Below, one piece after another: positions 1 to 11,432 of a stretch of 64,000 nt of DNA. Origin of the DNA: Drechmeria coniospora (Eukaryota; Ascomycota; Sordariomycetes; Hypocreales; Ophiocordycipitaceae); the NCBI RefSeq assembly GCF_001625195.1, contig NC_054390.1, positions 8,715,222-8,779,221 of the forward strand, read 5' to 3'. Both the position numbers and the translations under genes were made by a program. The notes beneath the pieces were generated by a model. The model did no database searches, was not told the DNA's origin, and saw only the letters and a program-made list of their open reading frames with translations. Each line of letters opens with the position of its first letter. Within the stretch, counting starts at the first letter, position 1.

Positions 1-3000
1 TTGGTGCCATGAGCTCAATGACTGCGCTCCCATCCTCCGTTCCAAGTCTCGAGGTTACCTGCAGGCGAGGAATAACCGACTGCACGACGAAACGACAAAG
101 GGCGAGCCCTGATGCCTCGCACCGTACTGGTGACGGAATGCAGGCCGAACATTCGGTTGTGCTGGACGGATGATGCAACTCCTCGCAGGAGGAATAGGAG
201 GACGCGCACTTTCTAGATACCAATGCGGAGGCTTGACGACGACGAACTCGGTGCGTGGCAGTGCACCACCAAACAAACGCATGCTTCCGGGGGGAAAGAA
301 TGCCGGGGGAAAGAATGGTCCGAGACGATACGGGGACGGTTCGGCGGCCGGCCTTTGCCCTGGGTCGCAATAAGGCACACCGCAGTCGACGTTGGACGAA
401 GCGCGTTGCCCCTGTAGCAGCGGCACGGAAGCTGCCAATAGCCGGCGAAGATGCAGGTAAATGCGTACAGTGCAATGTCCGCGGTGATTGGCATGGATCT
501 CGGCGCATCTCCGACGGAGACGACGGAATTGTTGCCACATCGATTCGAGGCCGTACGTGGTACGGAGTACTTTTCATTCCATCGTCGTCAAGGTGCCCCT
601 CGGACTCATCGTACCTGGACGTTCCAGGACGCATGCTATGTGCACCGGGACGGACTCGCCACCTTCTTGGGTGCCGACGGCGACTTGTTCCGAGAGGGTC
701 AAGACAGCAACCGACGGGAAGGGGTGTCCACGCAGGTTGCTCATCACATCCGGGCTCGCCTATGTCGTGTCATGCAGAAAGAAGGGTGCCGCCGGTTGGC
801 AGTTGCCCGCACCACCAGAGGGGCCCGTCAGCAAAGGGGCCAAAGGGTCGACAAAGGGTCGACCCGTCCGTCGTCCTCGGCCGGGGTGATGAAATGATTG
901 TGCTCGCACAGCTACCGGTGAAGTGGCAACAAGGCGAATGGACGTCGCCCGACCTCGGCCACATGGTCCACGGACGTGCTGACCAAGAATCCCTGCCGGT
1001 CTCGACGGCCCGTTGGTGAGCTCGGGCTGGGCAGCGTGGATGCCGTCGATGCCATGGGGACGTCGTCATTCGGTGCCCGGTGATGGACGGAACAAAACGG
1101 AACGAGGAGCCAGCAAACGGGCTTCCGTCCAGCTTCGACGTCAGGCCATCCTCTGCCGCAGGAGATGAGACAACTGGCCCGAAAAGGGGATGATCCGTGA
1201 CGGAGGACGATGACGAGGCGGTGGAGCGTACTGTACACGTGGACGATGGATTGCCCCGTGCATCGCTTCGTAGCTCGTCGTGGAGGAGAGGAGAATTCGG
1301 TGCCTGAGGAACGAGGTCGATGCAGATCCATACAGGTTCTCACTGCCTGCTTTGTCCTCGCCCAATCCGGCCAGCGTTGCTCGTGGCAGATGGGGGAAGG
1401 AGGGGGGTAGGCGAAACGCGCGCTGTTGGCCGAGACAACCGCCAGCACGACCACAGCGCACGACGCACCTCACCGCAGCACAAGGGCACGCCCAAGCCAG
1501 CGGCGCCTCTGAGGCCTCGCTCGATGCTCGAGGCGACGCAGACCTTGCCGGGTTTGGCCTTTCTGACGGGCGAGTCGCCTGACGCAGCGGGGGAAGCGGT
1601 CCTCTCGCTTGCCAGCTGGCCGAAGATTCCTTGATTCATCGACGAAGCACACTGCTCCCCGACAGTAGGAGGCATGCGTTTTAAAACACGGACACGAAGG
1701 GCAGCGACGTCACCTGCCGACCCGGGTTCCTCGACCGGTAGGGCGTACCGGGGCGCAGACAAATGGGAAGCGTCCGCCTGGGTGTCTGTACGTCTGCCTG
1801 CCTGCCTGGTTGCCTTTGCTTACTGGCTGGCTTATCTGCTTCCTCGCCAGTTTGTGTCGTTTTATCCTGCAGGGCAATCGGCACCAGTCATGCGATTCTA
1901 CCCTCCGCTCGGACAAGTCCAGTCTTCTCGCTCACGGACCTGCGGGACAACCAAGCGAACGAAGCTCGAACGAAGCTCGAGCCCATGGCCTGCCCCTACT
2001 CGAACGCACACGTATAGTGCAAGACACCAGCGCCAAGCACGGTGTACGCTTCATACCATGGTACCCTTGGGTGCGTTGAGAGGTGTCGATGCATGGCACG
2101 GTACAGCTGCGGGTTCATCTGCCATTCGTACCCTTGCATGCACTTGCACTTGCACTCCCGTACACGTACGTACGTTGTACGTGAACAGGAGTGGGAACAC
2201 GCGCCACGGAACGGAGCACAGCACGGATATCATGGCTGGACAATCGACATATCGGGGCGGCGACCATTCCCGCCCAGGCACAAACAAACCCCCCCACAAG
2301 GGGCCAGGAAACACCAGGGTCCATGGCTCTGCGGTTGGTCCCCGACGTTGGCTGGCAACCTGCTAGCTTCCATCCGTCACGCACTTGTACCCTTACCGCG
2401 ACGCACCAACGGCCAACGTACATGCAGGTGTGATTGCAGGTGCATGAACACAAGAATGAAAAGTGCCTCGGTGCCTGGTACGTACGTACATGACGGCCAC
2501 GCAGTCGGCGATGTGGCGAGGTATTTTGGGCTGCGAGTTCTCCCCAAGGCCCCCGGGGTCTCAGCTTGTGGCTTTCCCGGTTCCGTTCCAGCGCCCGAGC
2601 CAGAGGCCAAAGAATGCGGGAATCCTGTTGGTTCCGTGGTGCCCACGGCTGCTCAGAACCACTCGCAGCACCACCCACCGTACGGAGCACTCCCAAGGCC
2701 GTCGCGGTGCCCATCCGATGGGCGACGGGTATCGTGCCCCAGAAGCGCCTTTGGTCCGTTGGCGGTTACTCTGGAACCTCACCGGCGAGGTACCGATGCG
2801 TGTACGAGGATGGGGGATTGGCTACTGGTGGTACGGAGTGTTGTGTGTGTAGGTGTGTTTTCGACATTGAAGAATGCATGCCATGTTACTGGCCTCTCAC
2901 CATCGGTGTCTAGGTAGGCGTACTGTACATGTATGTAGGTAGGTGTGCGTGTACGAGGTGCATACTACTAGGTACTAGGAATACCTTAGTAATTACCTAG

Positions 3001-4267
3001 TAAAGTTCTCCCAGGGGCACGGGGAGGTCCCGACTACCTAGTACCTACGGTACTAACCAAGTACTAACCTAGTACCAACTACTAGGGAACTTAGTACCTC
3101 GTACCCAGTACTAGGTTCCCAGTGCTGTACGGAGTAGACTAAATCCCAGTACTGTACGAGGTCCTAGGGCCCAGTACTGTAGTACTAGGCATGCATGAGA
3201 CGGTGTGAGATGGACCGGACTGCGGGCGGAACAAACAGGTGTACTGTAGAGCGGTGCGCTGTACTTGTACATGTACAGTACATGCATGTTCCCTCTGACC
3301 GGTGTGGATATCCAGGGGTGGCATGGGTGTCGTACCGACTCCGTCGTCACTCCCGAGTGCCGAGTCCCTCTCAGCTCAGCCTCCAAGTACAGGCCCGGGT
3401 GCATGTATTAGATGCCTCTCGCCACTGGTACAACTAGAAGTAGGGTTACAGTACATGTACAGGGCACCTAGGGATGCCAGCACCAGCAAGTAAGATACTG
3501 ACATGTACATAAACAGGCCCCTGTAACAAGTACAACTACAATTATGGCTACTGCACATGTACAGGGCACCTAGGGATACCAGCACCAGCAAGTAAGATAC
3601 TGACATGTACATGAACAGGCACCTTGTAATAAGTACAACTACAAGTACTCCGTATGGCTACTGCACATGTACCTACACTGCACCTAGGGAATACCAGCAC
3701 CAGCAGCAAGCAAGGTACTAGGAAGGTAGGTACTGACATGTACATAAATCGACACCTTGTAGTGGCCATGTACCAATCTGCCTACAGCGACAGACGTTCA
3801 AGTACACACACGTACATGTACGTTCAAGCGCCAGTATAAGTATTACTTGCAAGGTACATGCATGGAGTCCATGTACGTTCATGTTACTCGCATGTACTCC
3901 GTACATGTACTCGTCACGCCCGCATGCCACTTAAGAATCGACCTGCTCGACATCACAAGTTGACGCCAGACGCCGAGCCCTCGTCCCTCGAGAGCAAAGC
4001 ACGACATCTGATGCACCAACGCCATTCCACAACGCTCGTTTCACCAGCTTGACAGCCATCCGTCCCCATTCCGCCTGAGCACGGCGTCTCGTCAGCAACG
4101 TTACCTCGCTTCCACTCGGCCTGCTCTCTCTCGCCGTCTGCCTGGACGATTTACCACTATATATTCGTCTCCTCGCCTCCAGCCGGCCGCCGCCTCGTAC
4201 ATCTTTTGCAGAAACGAACGCTCTCCCCATCCTGCCCACGACGGCAGCAGAAAGCGGATCGATCAGG
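1..4267. other. Gene-poor stretch with no supported gene
   Basis: No reading frame here shows a recognisable domain or a convincing splice structure on either strand; the open frames overlap each other and look random for GC-rich DNA. From about 1.79 kb there is CTGCCTGC-type low complexity. From about 2.93 to 3.20 kb the sequence becomes a dense patchwork of self-complementary words such as CCTAGTAC, GTACTAGG and TACGGAGTA. A three-copy tandem repeat follows at 3.45-3.77 kb. A TATATATTC element at about 4.16 kb with CT-rich sequence after it could belong to the small gene starting at 4268. Confidence 0.6.
3453..3775. repeat. Three-copy tandem repeat, unit about 102-110 bp
   Basis: Three successive units start near 3453, 3555 and 3665. 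Each contains ACATGTAC, then GCACCTAGGGA, then CCAGCACCAGCA, then TACTGACATGTACAT and an ACACCTTGTA-like end. The third copy has diverged most and carries small insertions. No coding capacity is apparent. Confidence 0.85.
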
Positions 4268-4684
4268 ATGTGCAACTACATATACGTCCGTCGATGCCCC
4301 TCCCCGTCGTCGATGCCCCTCCCCGTCGTCGATGCCGCTGACGACGTGGCCCAACAGAAGGAGCTGAGCTGCCAGCACCATTACCACCTCGTCCAGTCGT
4401 GGTGCTCCAAGTACATCGAGACGCAGCGTCGATGCCCGCCGACGGTGGTGAGCAAGCAGTACTGGTACGAGATCCGGCGGCGGTGCGCAACGCAGCCAGC
4501 CACGGGCATCCATCGATTGTGCTACCGACGAATGCTGACTCTGGCCGCCTCGCAGGGGAAACGACATCTGCGGTACGTCATGGTTGCCATTGCTCCCGGC
4601 GGCGCCTTGAGCATCGCTCGCCTCCGGCTACCGACGGTACCTCTGCTGACGCGGGCGGAACCTTGTTGCAGCGGCCTGCCGTGA
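4268..4684 (+). CDS. Candidate small Cys-rich fungal protein (about 138 aa)
   Basis: The frame begins MCNY and holds a block with the spacing C-x-H-x3-LVQSWC-x2-Y-x2-T-x2-RCPP-x-V at about residues 34-62. I recall this pattern from short, intron-poor proteins of unknown function in Hypocreales that start Met-Cys and are usually followed by a second Cys pair; a zinc-ribbon-like fold is a guess. A TATATATTC element lies about 110 bp upstream. Residues 8-25 are encoded by an 18 bp tandem duplication (GTCGATGCCCCTCCCCGT type), which may be a local insertion. The part after residue 80 does not resemble the family, so the true end or an intron there is uncertain. No functional claim is made. Confidence 0.45.
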   Translation: MCNYIYVRRCPSPSSMPLPVVDAADDVAQQKELSCQHHYHLVQSWCSKYIETQRRCPPTVVSKQYWYEIRRRCATQPATGIHRLCYRRMLTLAASQGKRHLRYVMVAIAPGGALSIARLRLPTVPLLTRAEPCCSGLP

Positions 4685-6793
4685 GCGGCAGCAGCCCAGC
4701 AATCATCCTTGGACAAAGATGATTCGACCGCAGCAGGCCAAAGTCGGCCCTCTACCACATCAAGTCCCTGCGTAGCGGCTTGCTCGGCATCCGACGAGGA
4801 AGCTCGTCGGACCTCATGCAGACGGTACAGTCGAGAGGCACGCCGTCCTCGCCACGGCGGCCGCGAAAGGATGCGAACCCGGCCGCAAGCGACGGCACGC
4901 CATCCCATGGAGGCGCCTTTGCGCACGCGGCCAAGAGGACGAATCGTTGGACGACGCCCCGGCCATCGGCCAAGGGGGACTGTGGCGGCAAGAACGGAAG
5001 ACGATCGGCACGCACCTTGGCTCGAAACACCTCACTCCCGCGACGGCGACGGACACGACCAGCAGGCTTGGTTCGACACGGACGCTTCACGGGTGCACGG
5101 CGACGGATGATTGACGGCATGTCGGGGCAAGATTGGATCTCATTGGGTGCGAACCTGACGTGCATTTTTGGACGCCGCCGGCCATTTCCTACGGCCTCGT
5201 GGTGCATATTTCTTTGTTGTTTTGCTTCGCGCCATGGTGACTCCCGGCGACGGGTGCCATGGCAAGGCGCCGTGGACACTGGGCGAGCGCACGGGACCGA
5301 ATGGAGGAAAGGTAGCAGGCAGGCAGGCACCAATGGACACTTTCCACCTCGGCCCAGGGAAAAGGCAAGTTGTGAGAACGCGCACGGCAGGGCTTGGGTT
5401 GGCCAAGTGCGTGTCCAGATCCGGGTCCAGGTCCAGGTCGCGAGGCGGCCGTCGATGCCCATGGGGTCGAGGGTCGAGGGTCGAGGGCCGAGGGTGGTAC
5501 TGGGCCCCCGGTTTTCTTCGTGCAGGGAACCTCCGGGTGTGGCATGCCATGCCAGCATACATGGCACTATGCGTTTTGAACCATCTCGTCGGGACGAGCT
5601 TTGATTGATTGCGTTGGCGTTGGCACGAGCCTGGCCAACGACGGCCTTTGATCCGGACCACGAGCGTTTTACTCGGCGATCGGCCTTGTTTTTTTCTCCC
5701 CTCCCTGCCGGTTTCCGCTCGTGCATGGATTCGGTAGGTGAATTATCAATGCCTGATTTCACCTTTAGTTGCTGTGCAGCACGGAGCAAGCAAGTACCTG
5801 TACGTACACCCACCGTGCTCCGTACAGGTACTGGCTGGCAGTCCGAGCTGTGCTTGTGCATTGCATTCGTACTGTGGGCTATTCCTGGCAGTACGGAGTA
5901 CAAGTACAGCAAGTACTAGGTACCTAGTAAGTAGTAATACTTGCTGCACGGGATAGGACAGCTCGCATGGATTCGTAGCCTGGCCTTGGCGTTTCGCCGT
6001 GACGGCAGCCAAGTATTAGTTATTACTTTGCAGCTGCTTGTACTCACTGCCAGCACCCATGTGCTTTTTTGCTCCCAGATCGGAGCACTGTATAGGTAGT
6101 AATAGCAACCAAGGTAGCGGTACTTGCTCCCGCAGAAGTCATGGTGCCCTTGCAAAGAGTGCAGTGCGCGTGTGCCTGAGTAGGTGCTCGTGCTCCAAGT
6201 AGTACATGCACCGTGCTCCGTGCAAGTGCCGCTACGGCACTCCTCAGTACTGCCATTCCAGGCTCGGCGGCATGCTCGTTGAGGCCTCGTCGGACGCCGT
6301 TGAGGCCTCGTCGGACGCAACGGTTCACATGCGCCATGTCACCCTTTCCCGGTACTACATGGCATCGACACTTGCAGTACGGCACATGTGCACGCATGCA
6401 TTGTCCTGCCGCGCCTGTGCATGGCGGCGTGCAAGTGTCGACTCCGAGTCTCCGTGCAGCTGTACTTGGTACGCGTACGGTTGTGTCTCAAGGCGCCCTG
6501 AGCCACCATGGCGTGGAACCTCGGAGGTATGAGTTTGTTGGACACAACGTTCTTCTGGTTTTATTAGCATGTCATGTCAAAGGATGCACGCACGCCCTTT
6601 CGGAGCTGGCCATTCGAAAAATGACGCGCCGATCGCCAGCTCCGTTTCCGAGTCGCCGGCCATTCATGACGAGCTGACGAGGCAACTATGTGCACTGGCA
6701 CTGTGCGCAGGCGGCCGACTGTGCCTGCTTTGCCAAATTCTTTTCTTTTTCCGGCCAAACTTGGGTTTGCGTGTACATTTCTGCGTGTGTAGT

Positions 6794-6797
<4 letters not shown>

Positions 6798-6855
<58 letters not shown>
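6798..6855. repeat. (GT)n dinucleotide microsatellite
   Basis: About 29 uninterrupted GT units, followed by a degenerate GTGT-rich tail to about 6890. The frames that translate it into Cys-Val or Thr-His runs are artefacts. Confidence 0.95.
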
Positions 6856-6857
<2 letters not shown>

Positions 6858-7731
6858 CGTGTCCATGTGTGTCTGTGTCTGTGTACTTATTTGCATTGCA
6901 TGGGTGTTTGTGGGGAGAGGTGGATAACACCAGGCGTTGGGCCAAGTGTGAATGGGGTAGCATGGAGGAGAATGAGGAGAATGAGGAGATGGGGAGATGG
7001 GGGAGATGGGGTTTGTTGGTGGAGATGGATTGGCGGGGGCCGAGGGACCCCTCCGACGCAAGCAAATACTTACAAGCAGCATGCAAGGCGAGCACGAGCA
7101 GCAGCAGCAAGGATCGCATGTCAGCATCGTGCTGGCTGCTGCCGTTGCTGCTGCTGCTCCTCGCCTGTTGCTTTGCCTGAGACCAACTGCACGCCATCAT
7201 CTCCCATACCGGCTGCTGCTCGGGTCCCTGTGCGCCGAGAGGCCGCAGCGTTCATTGCAGGAGGGCACTAACCAATGTCTCCCAGCCCTATTTCCGTCCT
7301 GCTGGGTCTCGATGCCGGGGGGGGGTGGCCAGGGGGGAGGTTGCCGTCGTCCTAAGCAAGCTTCCTCGCCCTCGCAGGTCAGTCGCAGGAGGCAATGGGA
7401 GGTATGCAAACGCACCAACGGGGCCACGATCGTGGTGCAAGTCTTCCGCAAGTGTACATGTACGTACAAGTACATGCATCGACGCCGCGCGAAAAGGTCG
7501 ACGCTTCGTCGCCCGTTTCGCCCGCAGCGGCCAGCGGAGGCTTGAGGCTGACGGGAGGAGTGCGCCACGATTCCCGCATTTGTTTTTTCGGTGCCGGGGG
7601 GACAGGGGGGACGAGACGAGAGAGAGACGTGCGGCCCAAGGTCTCGCGTCGAAAGGGAGGGGCGGGAATCATCTTGGGCCGGACCGGAACGAGGGAGGGA
7701 GAGCGGTGGAAGCCTGCACTAGGGACGGCTG

Positions 7732-7901
7732 CTGGAGACGGCTGGAGACGGCTGGAGACTGCTGGAGACTGTTGGAGACCTGGAGACTGCTGGAGATGGC
7801 TGGAGACGGCTGGAGACGCTGGAGACGGCCGGAGACTGCTGGAGACTGCTGGAGACTGTTGGAGACTGTTGGAGACTGCTGGAGACTGCTGGAGATGGCT
7901 G
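7732..7901. repeat. 10 bp minisatellite, about 17 units
   Basis: Tandem copies of a unit CTGGAGACTG with variants ending GG or starting TT/CC; one unit is 8 bp and one 9 bp. The total is about 170 bp. The unit is close to one helical turn, so the GGAGAC blocks sit on one face of the DNA. Frames reading it as Gln-Ser-Pro-Ala-Val-Ser repeats on the minus strand have no other support. Confidence 0.9.
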
Positions 7902-9500
7902 TGAAAACATGAGCAACGATTCCGGTTCCCACGGCCAGGCCCCCACAGTGGCACGCACACCAGTATAAGCATACACCACCGAAGCACATGCATAGGTACC
8001 TAGTATACAGTACGTGCCAGTACTGGGTCGGTAAGTAACCTGGAGCATAGCCTACCCGTCTGCAGTAGGCGTTCTGTCGGTGCAAGTGCCAAGGAGTCAG
8101 TATATCCGTCGTAGCGCATATGCTGTGTATGCAAGTACATGTACATGCAATGCACACTTGCTTACTTGCTTGTACCTGAGCCCCTCACCATGGCGTCTTG
8201 TATGTCGTCGTGTCTCGCTCGCCTCTCTGCGAGCACGCGCACGCGAGAGCGAAGATCACCACCAGATCAAGAATAAGTCAATCGTCTGCCCCCCGTATCC
8301 CTCGTGGGAGGGCAAGCATTTCGAATCACACGGTCAACGCCACGTGAGTTGCACCCGTCGACGTGACGTCTGTGCCGCGGCAAAATGCCGACGACGCCTC
8401 TCCCTACTCCAGCCGTCGCACGGCACAATACCTCCTGCACTGAGCTGCACGTTGCTTGCGCCTATGAGTGCGTGCTCGAGTGCGCATCTGCGCCTGCTGC
8501 ATCCAATGTGCTGGCCTGGGAGCGGCTCGCCAGAGTCCCGGAGGCCTGGTCTTTGGCGCACGGCTGGACCAGAGGCCCCGAAGCCTGCATCATCCGCCGT
8601 CTCATCGGCGATACAGACGAGCCCTTGGCTGCATGGAGATCGAGGCTAGCGGCCAACCGACGGCAGGCAGCGTTGCGAAGAGTCCAAGCCTTGCATGCCC
8701 ACGGCCCGGGGCCTGCACGCTGCAGCCAATGCCCGAGTGCATGGCCGGCTTTTTCGTACACTGCCGCGAGAACGGAGTAGACCTCCTACTAGGGAGTGCC
8801 CCGGGGTGAGGATGCGTACTGTCCATGAATATTGCGTACATGTACGGAAAACAAAGTGCTGTGCTGCTTTGTACACGTGACGGAGTGCGTAGTCGAGTCT
8901 CGGTGCATGCGTAGCACTTAAGTGTGCGAGCACTATGCGGAGTGCATTGCAACCTTTTGCTCCGAATCGATCGCACGCATCGCACAGAATGCGCCTCGAC
9001 AAGAACTGGAGTATACCGCCAATCAGATACTCGTCTCGCGGCACTAAACCATACCATCTCGTCCAGGTCCGAATGAAAGAAAGCGTCAAGTCAGCTATCC
9101 GGCGTCGTGCCCATCGTCCTTGTGCGCTCAAATGTCTTGACACGGCTAGTAGAATGACCGACGCCTCTGAGGCAAGAAAGAAATGATCCATGCCCGGTGG
9201 CATCACCTGGGAAAAGTGCCGTGACGGTGGCGGAAAACAAAGTACGGAAATGTCAGATTCTCCCACAAGAAATTCGCGGTATAGGGTATATAGGGTAGGG
9301 TAGTGCTTGGTGTGTCGTAGGGTCGATTGCCTGACTGCCATGCATGACGTGACTGTTGCGCAGCAGGACGGTGGGCATCATTCTCCATCAAGGAAAAACG
9401 GCAGGCGCTCCGTGCTACCTTTGGGTTTCGTTCCCATCCCGTTTGCATCTGCGCAACGATGCATGGAGTCGTCCTGACCGGGTTGCCAAGGATTCCGCCT

Positions 9501-10604
9501 TCACCATTGCACGGCTCTGTCGGCGAGCGTCTTTTTCGTCACATGGTCCGGTGACTTCTCACGAGCCACCGGGGACGAGTACGGTCCATGCTGGACCGCG
9601 TATGCTTTCAAAAGGGCGGCGCCGAGTGCTGTTTTCTCCAGTTCCGCCTCCAGCAATTCTTCGTCGCACGTTGCCACGATGCGCCGAATCTCCGTCGAGC
9701 TCGGCGCCGGTCGTGGCGGGGGATCGGCCGTCTGGCTTGGCACGAAGCGGTACCGGCGCAGGGGCTTCCTCAGGGTTTGGCAGACCCAAGTCGTCCGACG
9801 AGGTGCATCGATGGCTGCGTGGATTCCCCTCTCAGCGAGATGCCGCCTGGGTTGGCGGTTCGTTGGCGGCCCTTGCCCGACATGCTCACCACAAAATCCG
9901 TCCACAGCCGCCTCGCTTGGCACCGTATCTGGAAGCGCGCTCGGGACCCATGCGGAGCAACGCGGAAGCTGGCGAAGAGAGTGAGGGCAACGGAAATCTA
10001 CCCGTCGAGAGATGTCGCTCGTCACCGCCTCGAGGCACCCCCAGCTCCTGGGATCCGTGACGGACCTCACGCTGATCCAGTCGGGGCCGACGAGCAAGTG
10101 AAAGGGGAGACTGATTCCATTCCGGGCCAGGATCGTGTCCAGCTCCCCCTTGAGTCTCTTCCATTCGTCCTCGGACCCGTCAAAGACCCAGACGCGATCC
10201 CTGGGAACATTGGCCTGCCTCCACAGCGCCGCCCTCTTCGCCTTTGGTAGTAAGAACGGCCTCTCGTCCCTGTGGTTTTTGGCGGCGAGTTTGACGTCGT
10301 CCGTGAGGACAACCACCGCACCTATGGGCGAGACACCAGGGCCTTGGGCGAAAAGAATGTGCCTCAGGAGCGCCAGGTGTCCCGTGTGGGGTGGGTTGAA
10401 CGAGCCCGGAAACAGGAGAATATGATTTGGAGGACCATGGGGTCGGAGCAGCGGCGGATCGTGGGCCGCCCTGCCGTTGAAAGGACGAGACGGGCCATCC
10501 AAGGAAATTCCCTGGTTCGTCGCCGCTTGCTCAACAAAGTCGGCAAGGAAAAATCGAACCATGCTCGGCGAATCCTGTCGCAGCAGCGGTGAGGCGGACG
10601 CCAT
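9501..10604 (-). CDS. Cytidylyltransferase-fold nucleotidyltransferase, NMNAT-like
   Basis: Uninterrupted 367-residue protein. The N-terminal active-site loop FPGSFNPPHTGH lies at residues 65-76, the nucleotidyltransferase (H/T)xGH signature. The C-terminal SSTEIR at 302-307 is the second family motif (ISxTxIR), which contacts the nucleotide phosphates. Between them are TSDISRRVDFR and an arginine-rich block before YRFVPS. This matches fungal proteins annotated as nicotinamide mononucleotide / nicotinate-nucleotide adenylyltransferase-like, which would transfer AMP to (nicotin)amide mononucleotide. It is longer than yeast Pof1 and differs from canonical Nma1/2, so substrate specificity is open. 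The first Met gives a 60-residue leader without a clear targeting signal; the Met at residue 15 is an alternative start. It stands alone, with repeat-rich DNA on both sides. Confidence 0.8.
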   Translation of the reverse strand: MASASPLLRQDSPSMVRFFLADFVEQAATNQGISLDGPSRPFNGRAAHDPPLLRPHGPPNHILLFPGSFNPPHTGHLALLRHILFAQGPGVSPIGAVVVLTDDVKLAAKNHRDERPFLLPKAKRAALWRQANVPRDRVWVFDGSEDEWKRLKGELDTILARNGISLPFHLLVGPDWISVRSVTDPRSWGCLEAVTSDISRRVDFRCPHSLRQLPRCSAWVPSALPDTVPSEAAVDGFCGEHVGQGPPTNRQPRRHLAERGIHAAIDAPRRTTWVCQTLRKPLRRYRFVPSQTADPPPRPAPSSTEIRRIVATCDEELLEAELEKTALGAALLKAYAVQHGPYSSPVAREKSPDHVTKKTLADRAVQW

Positions 10605-11173
10605 GTCGGTTGCGCACCCTCGTCGACGATTTGGTTGCCGAGAAGTGAATGAGGTGATGGAGAGGCCAGGCGAGAGCCCGAGTCCGAGGGAGATCTTTGC
10701 CAGCGGAGCGAACAGGTTTATGGTGGTATTTTGAAAAAGGGAATTAAGGAAGGCACGATAGGCGGTCGAAGAGGATGGATGCGGGACGACGAGCCGATGC
10801 GGTCAAGTCGGTACAGTGAAGGCACTGTGCTGCCCCTCTTGCGTTTGATATTCACTCATGACATGCTAGGGCAATACAGTCAACAACTCCTAGGCTCCCG
10901 AGGACGCCGTTGGTACGATGGATGCGCGTCGGTCACGGTGATTGATTCTCCAGCGCTCGAGCGTTTGCCGCGAACGAATGTAGAATCGGTTCCTCTGGGT
11001 GTTGTGTAGTGCCGCCTCGCCTTTCGGCTCACCTCGACGCTCTGGGAGCCCGGCGAAGCATGGATTGCTGCATCGGAAAATTTGCGAACAGATCTCGAGC
11101 TGCGGCAACACCAGTCCTCAAGTCCAAGTGAGAAAAAAATCCGGCCATCGTGCTGCTGCCACATTGTTCATCA

Positions 11174-11432
11174 GTGACGGCCGGTTGACCACGACAACAC
11201 GGGGGGCGGAGGGTGCCGGGCAGGACCCCGGAGAGCATGGCCAATTCTCGCTCTACAAATAAACATCAACGTTCCAAGTGCGTAGGCATTCACCCGATGA
11301 AGGTGGGTGACGGCCGGCTGACCGTGACGACATTGGGGGGGTGCTGGGCAGGGTCCCGGAGAGCGTGGCCAATTCTCGCTCTACAAATATGAACGTTCCA
11401 AGTACGTCGGCGTTCACCCGATGAAGATGGGT
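11174..11432. repeat. Two-copy direct tandem repeat, unit about 133 bp
   Basis: Copy 1 is about 11174-11306 and copy 2 about 11307-11432. Both start GTGACGGCCGG, contain GGCCAATTCTCGCTCTACAA and end CACCCGATGAAG plus a GGGT variant. Copies differ by scattered substitutions and a 4 bp gap (AAACATC versus ATG near the middle). No coding signal is visible. Confidence 0.85.

Larger units (their letters stand above)
4685..9500. other. Gene-poor stretch with satellites; no supported gene
   Basis: I see no recognisable protein on either strand. It contains a GT microsatellite (6.80-6.86 kb), a 10 bp minisatellite (7.73-7.90 kb), G-rich short repeats around 5.46-5.50 kb (GGGTCGA type) and scattered TACGGAGTA/GTACATGTAC words around 5.8-6.2, 7.4, 8.0 and 8.8 kb. 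The longest frames (for example 4752-5912 minus and 8646-9341 minus) lack domain signal and run through the low-complexity tracts. Confidence 0.55.

Noticed and set aside
6569..7200. Frames with long Cys-Val or Thr-His runs
   Set aside because: Produced by the GT microsatellite; unrelated frames are open on both strands for the same reason.
7325..8157. Ser/Gln/Pro repeat protein frames
   Set aside because: Created by the 10 bp minisatellite; no start context, domain or flanking coding signal.
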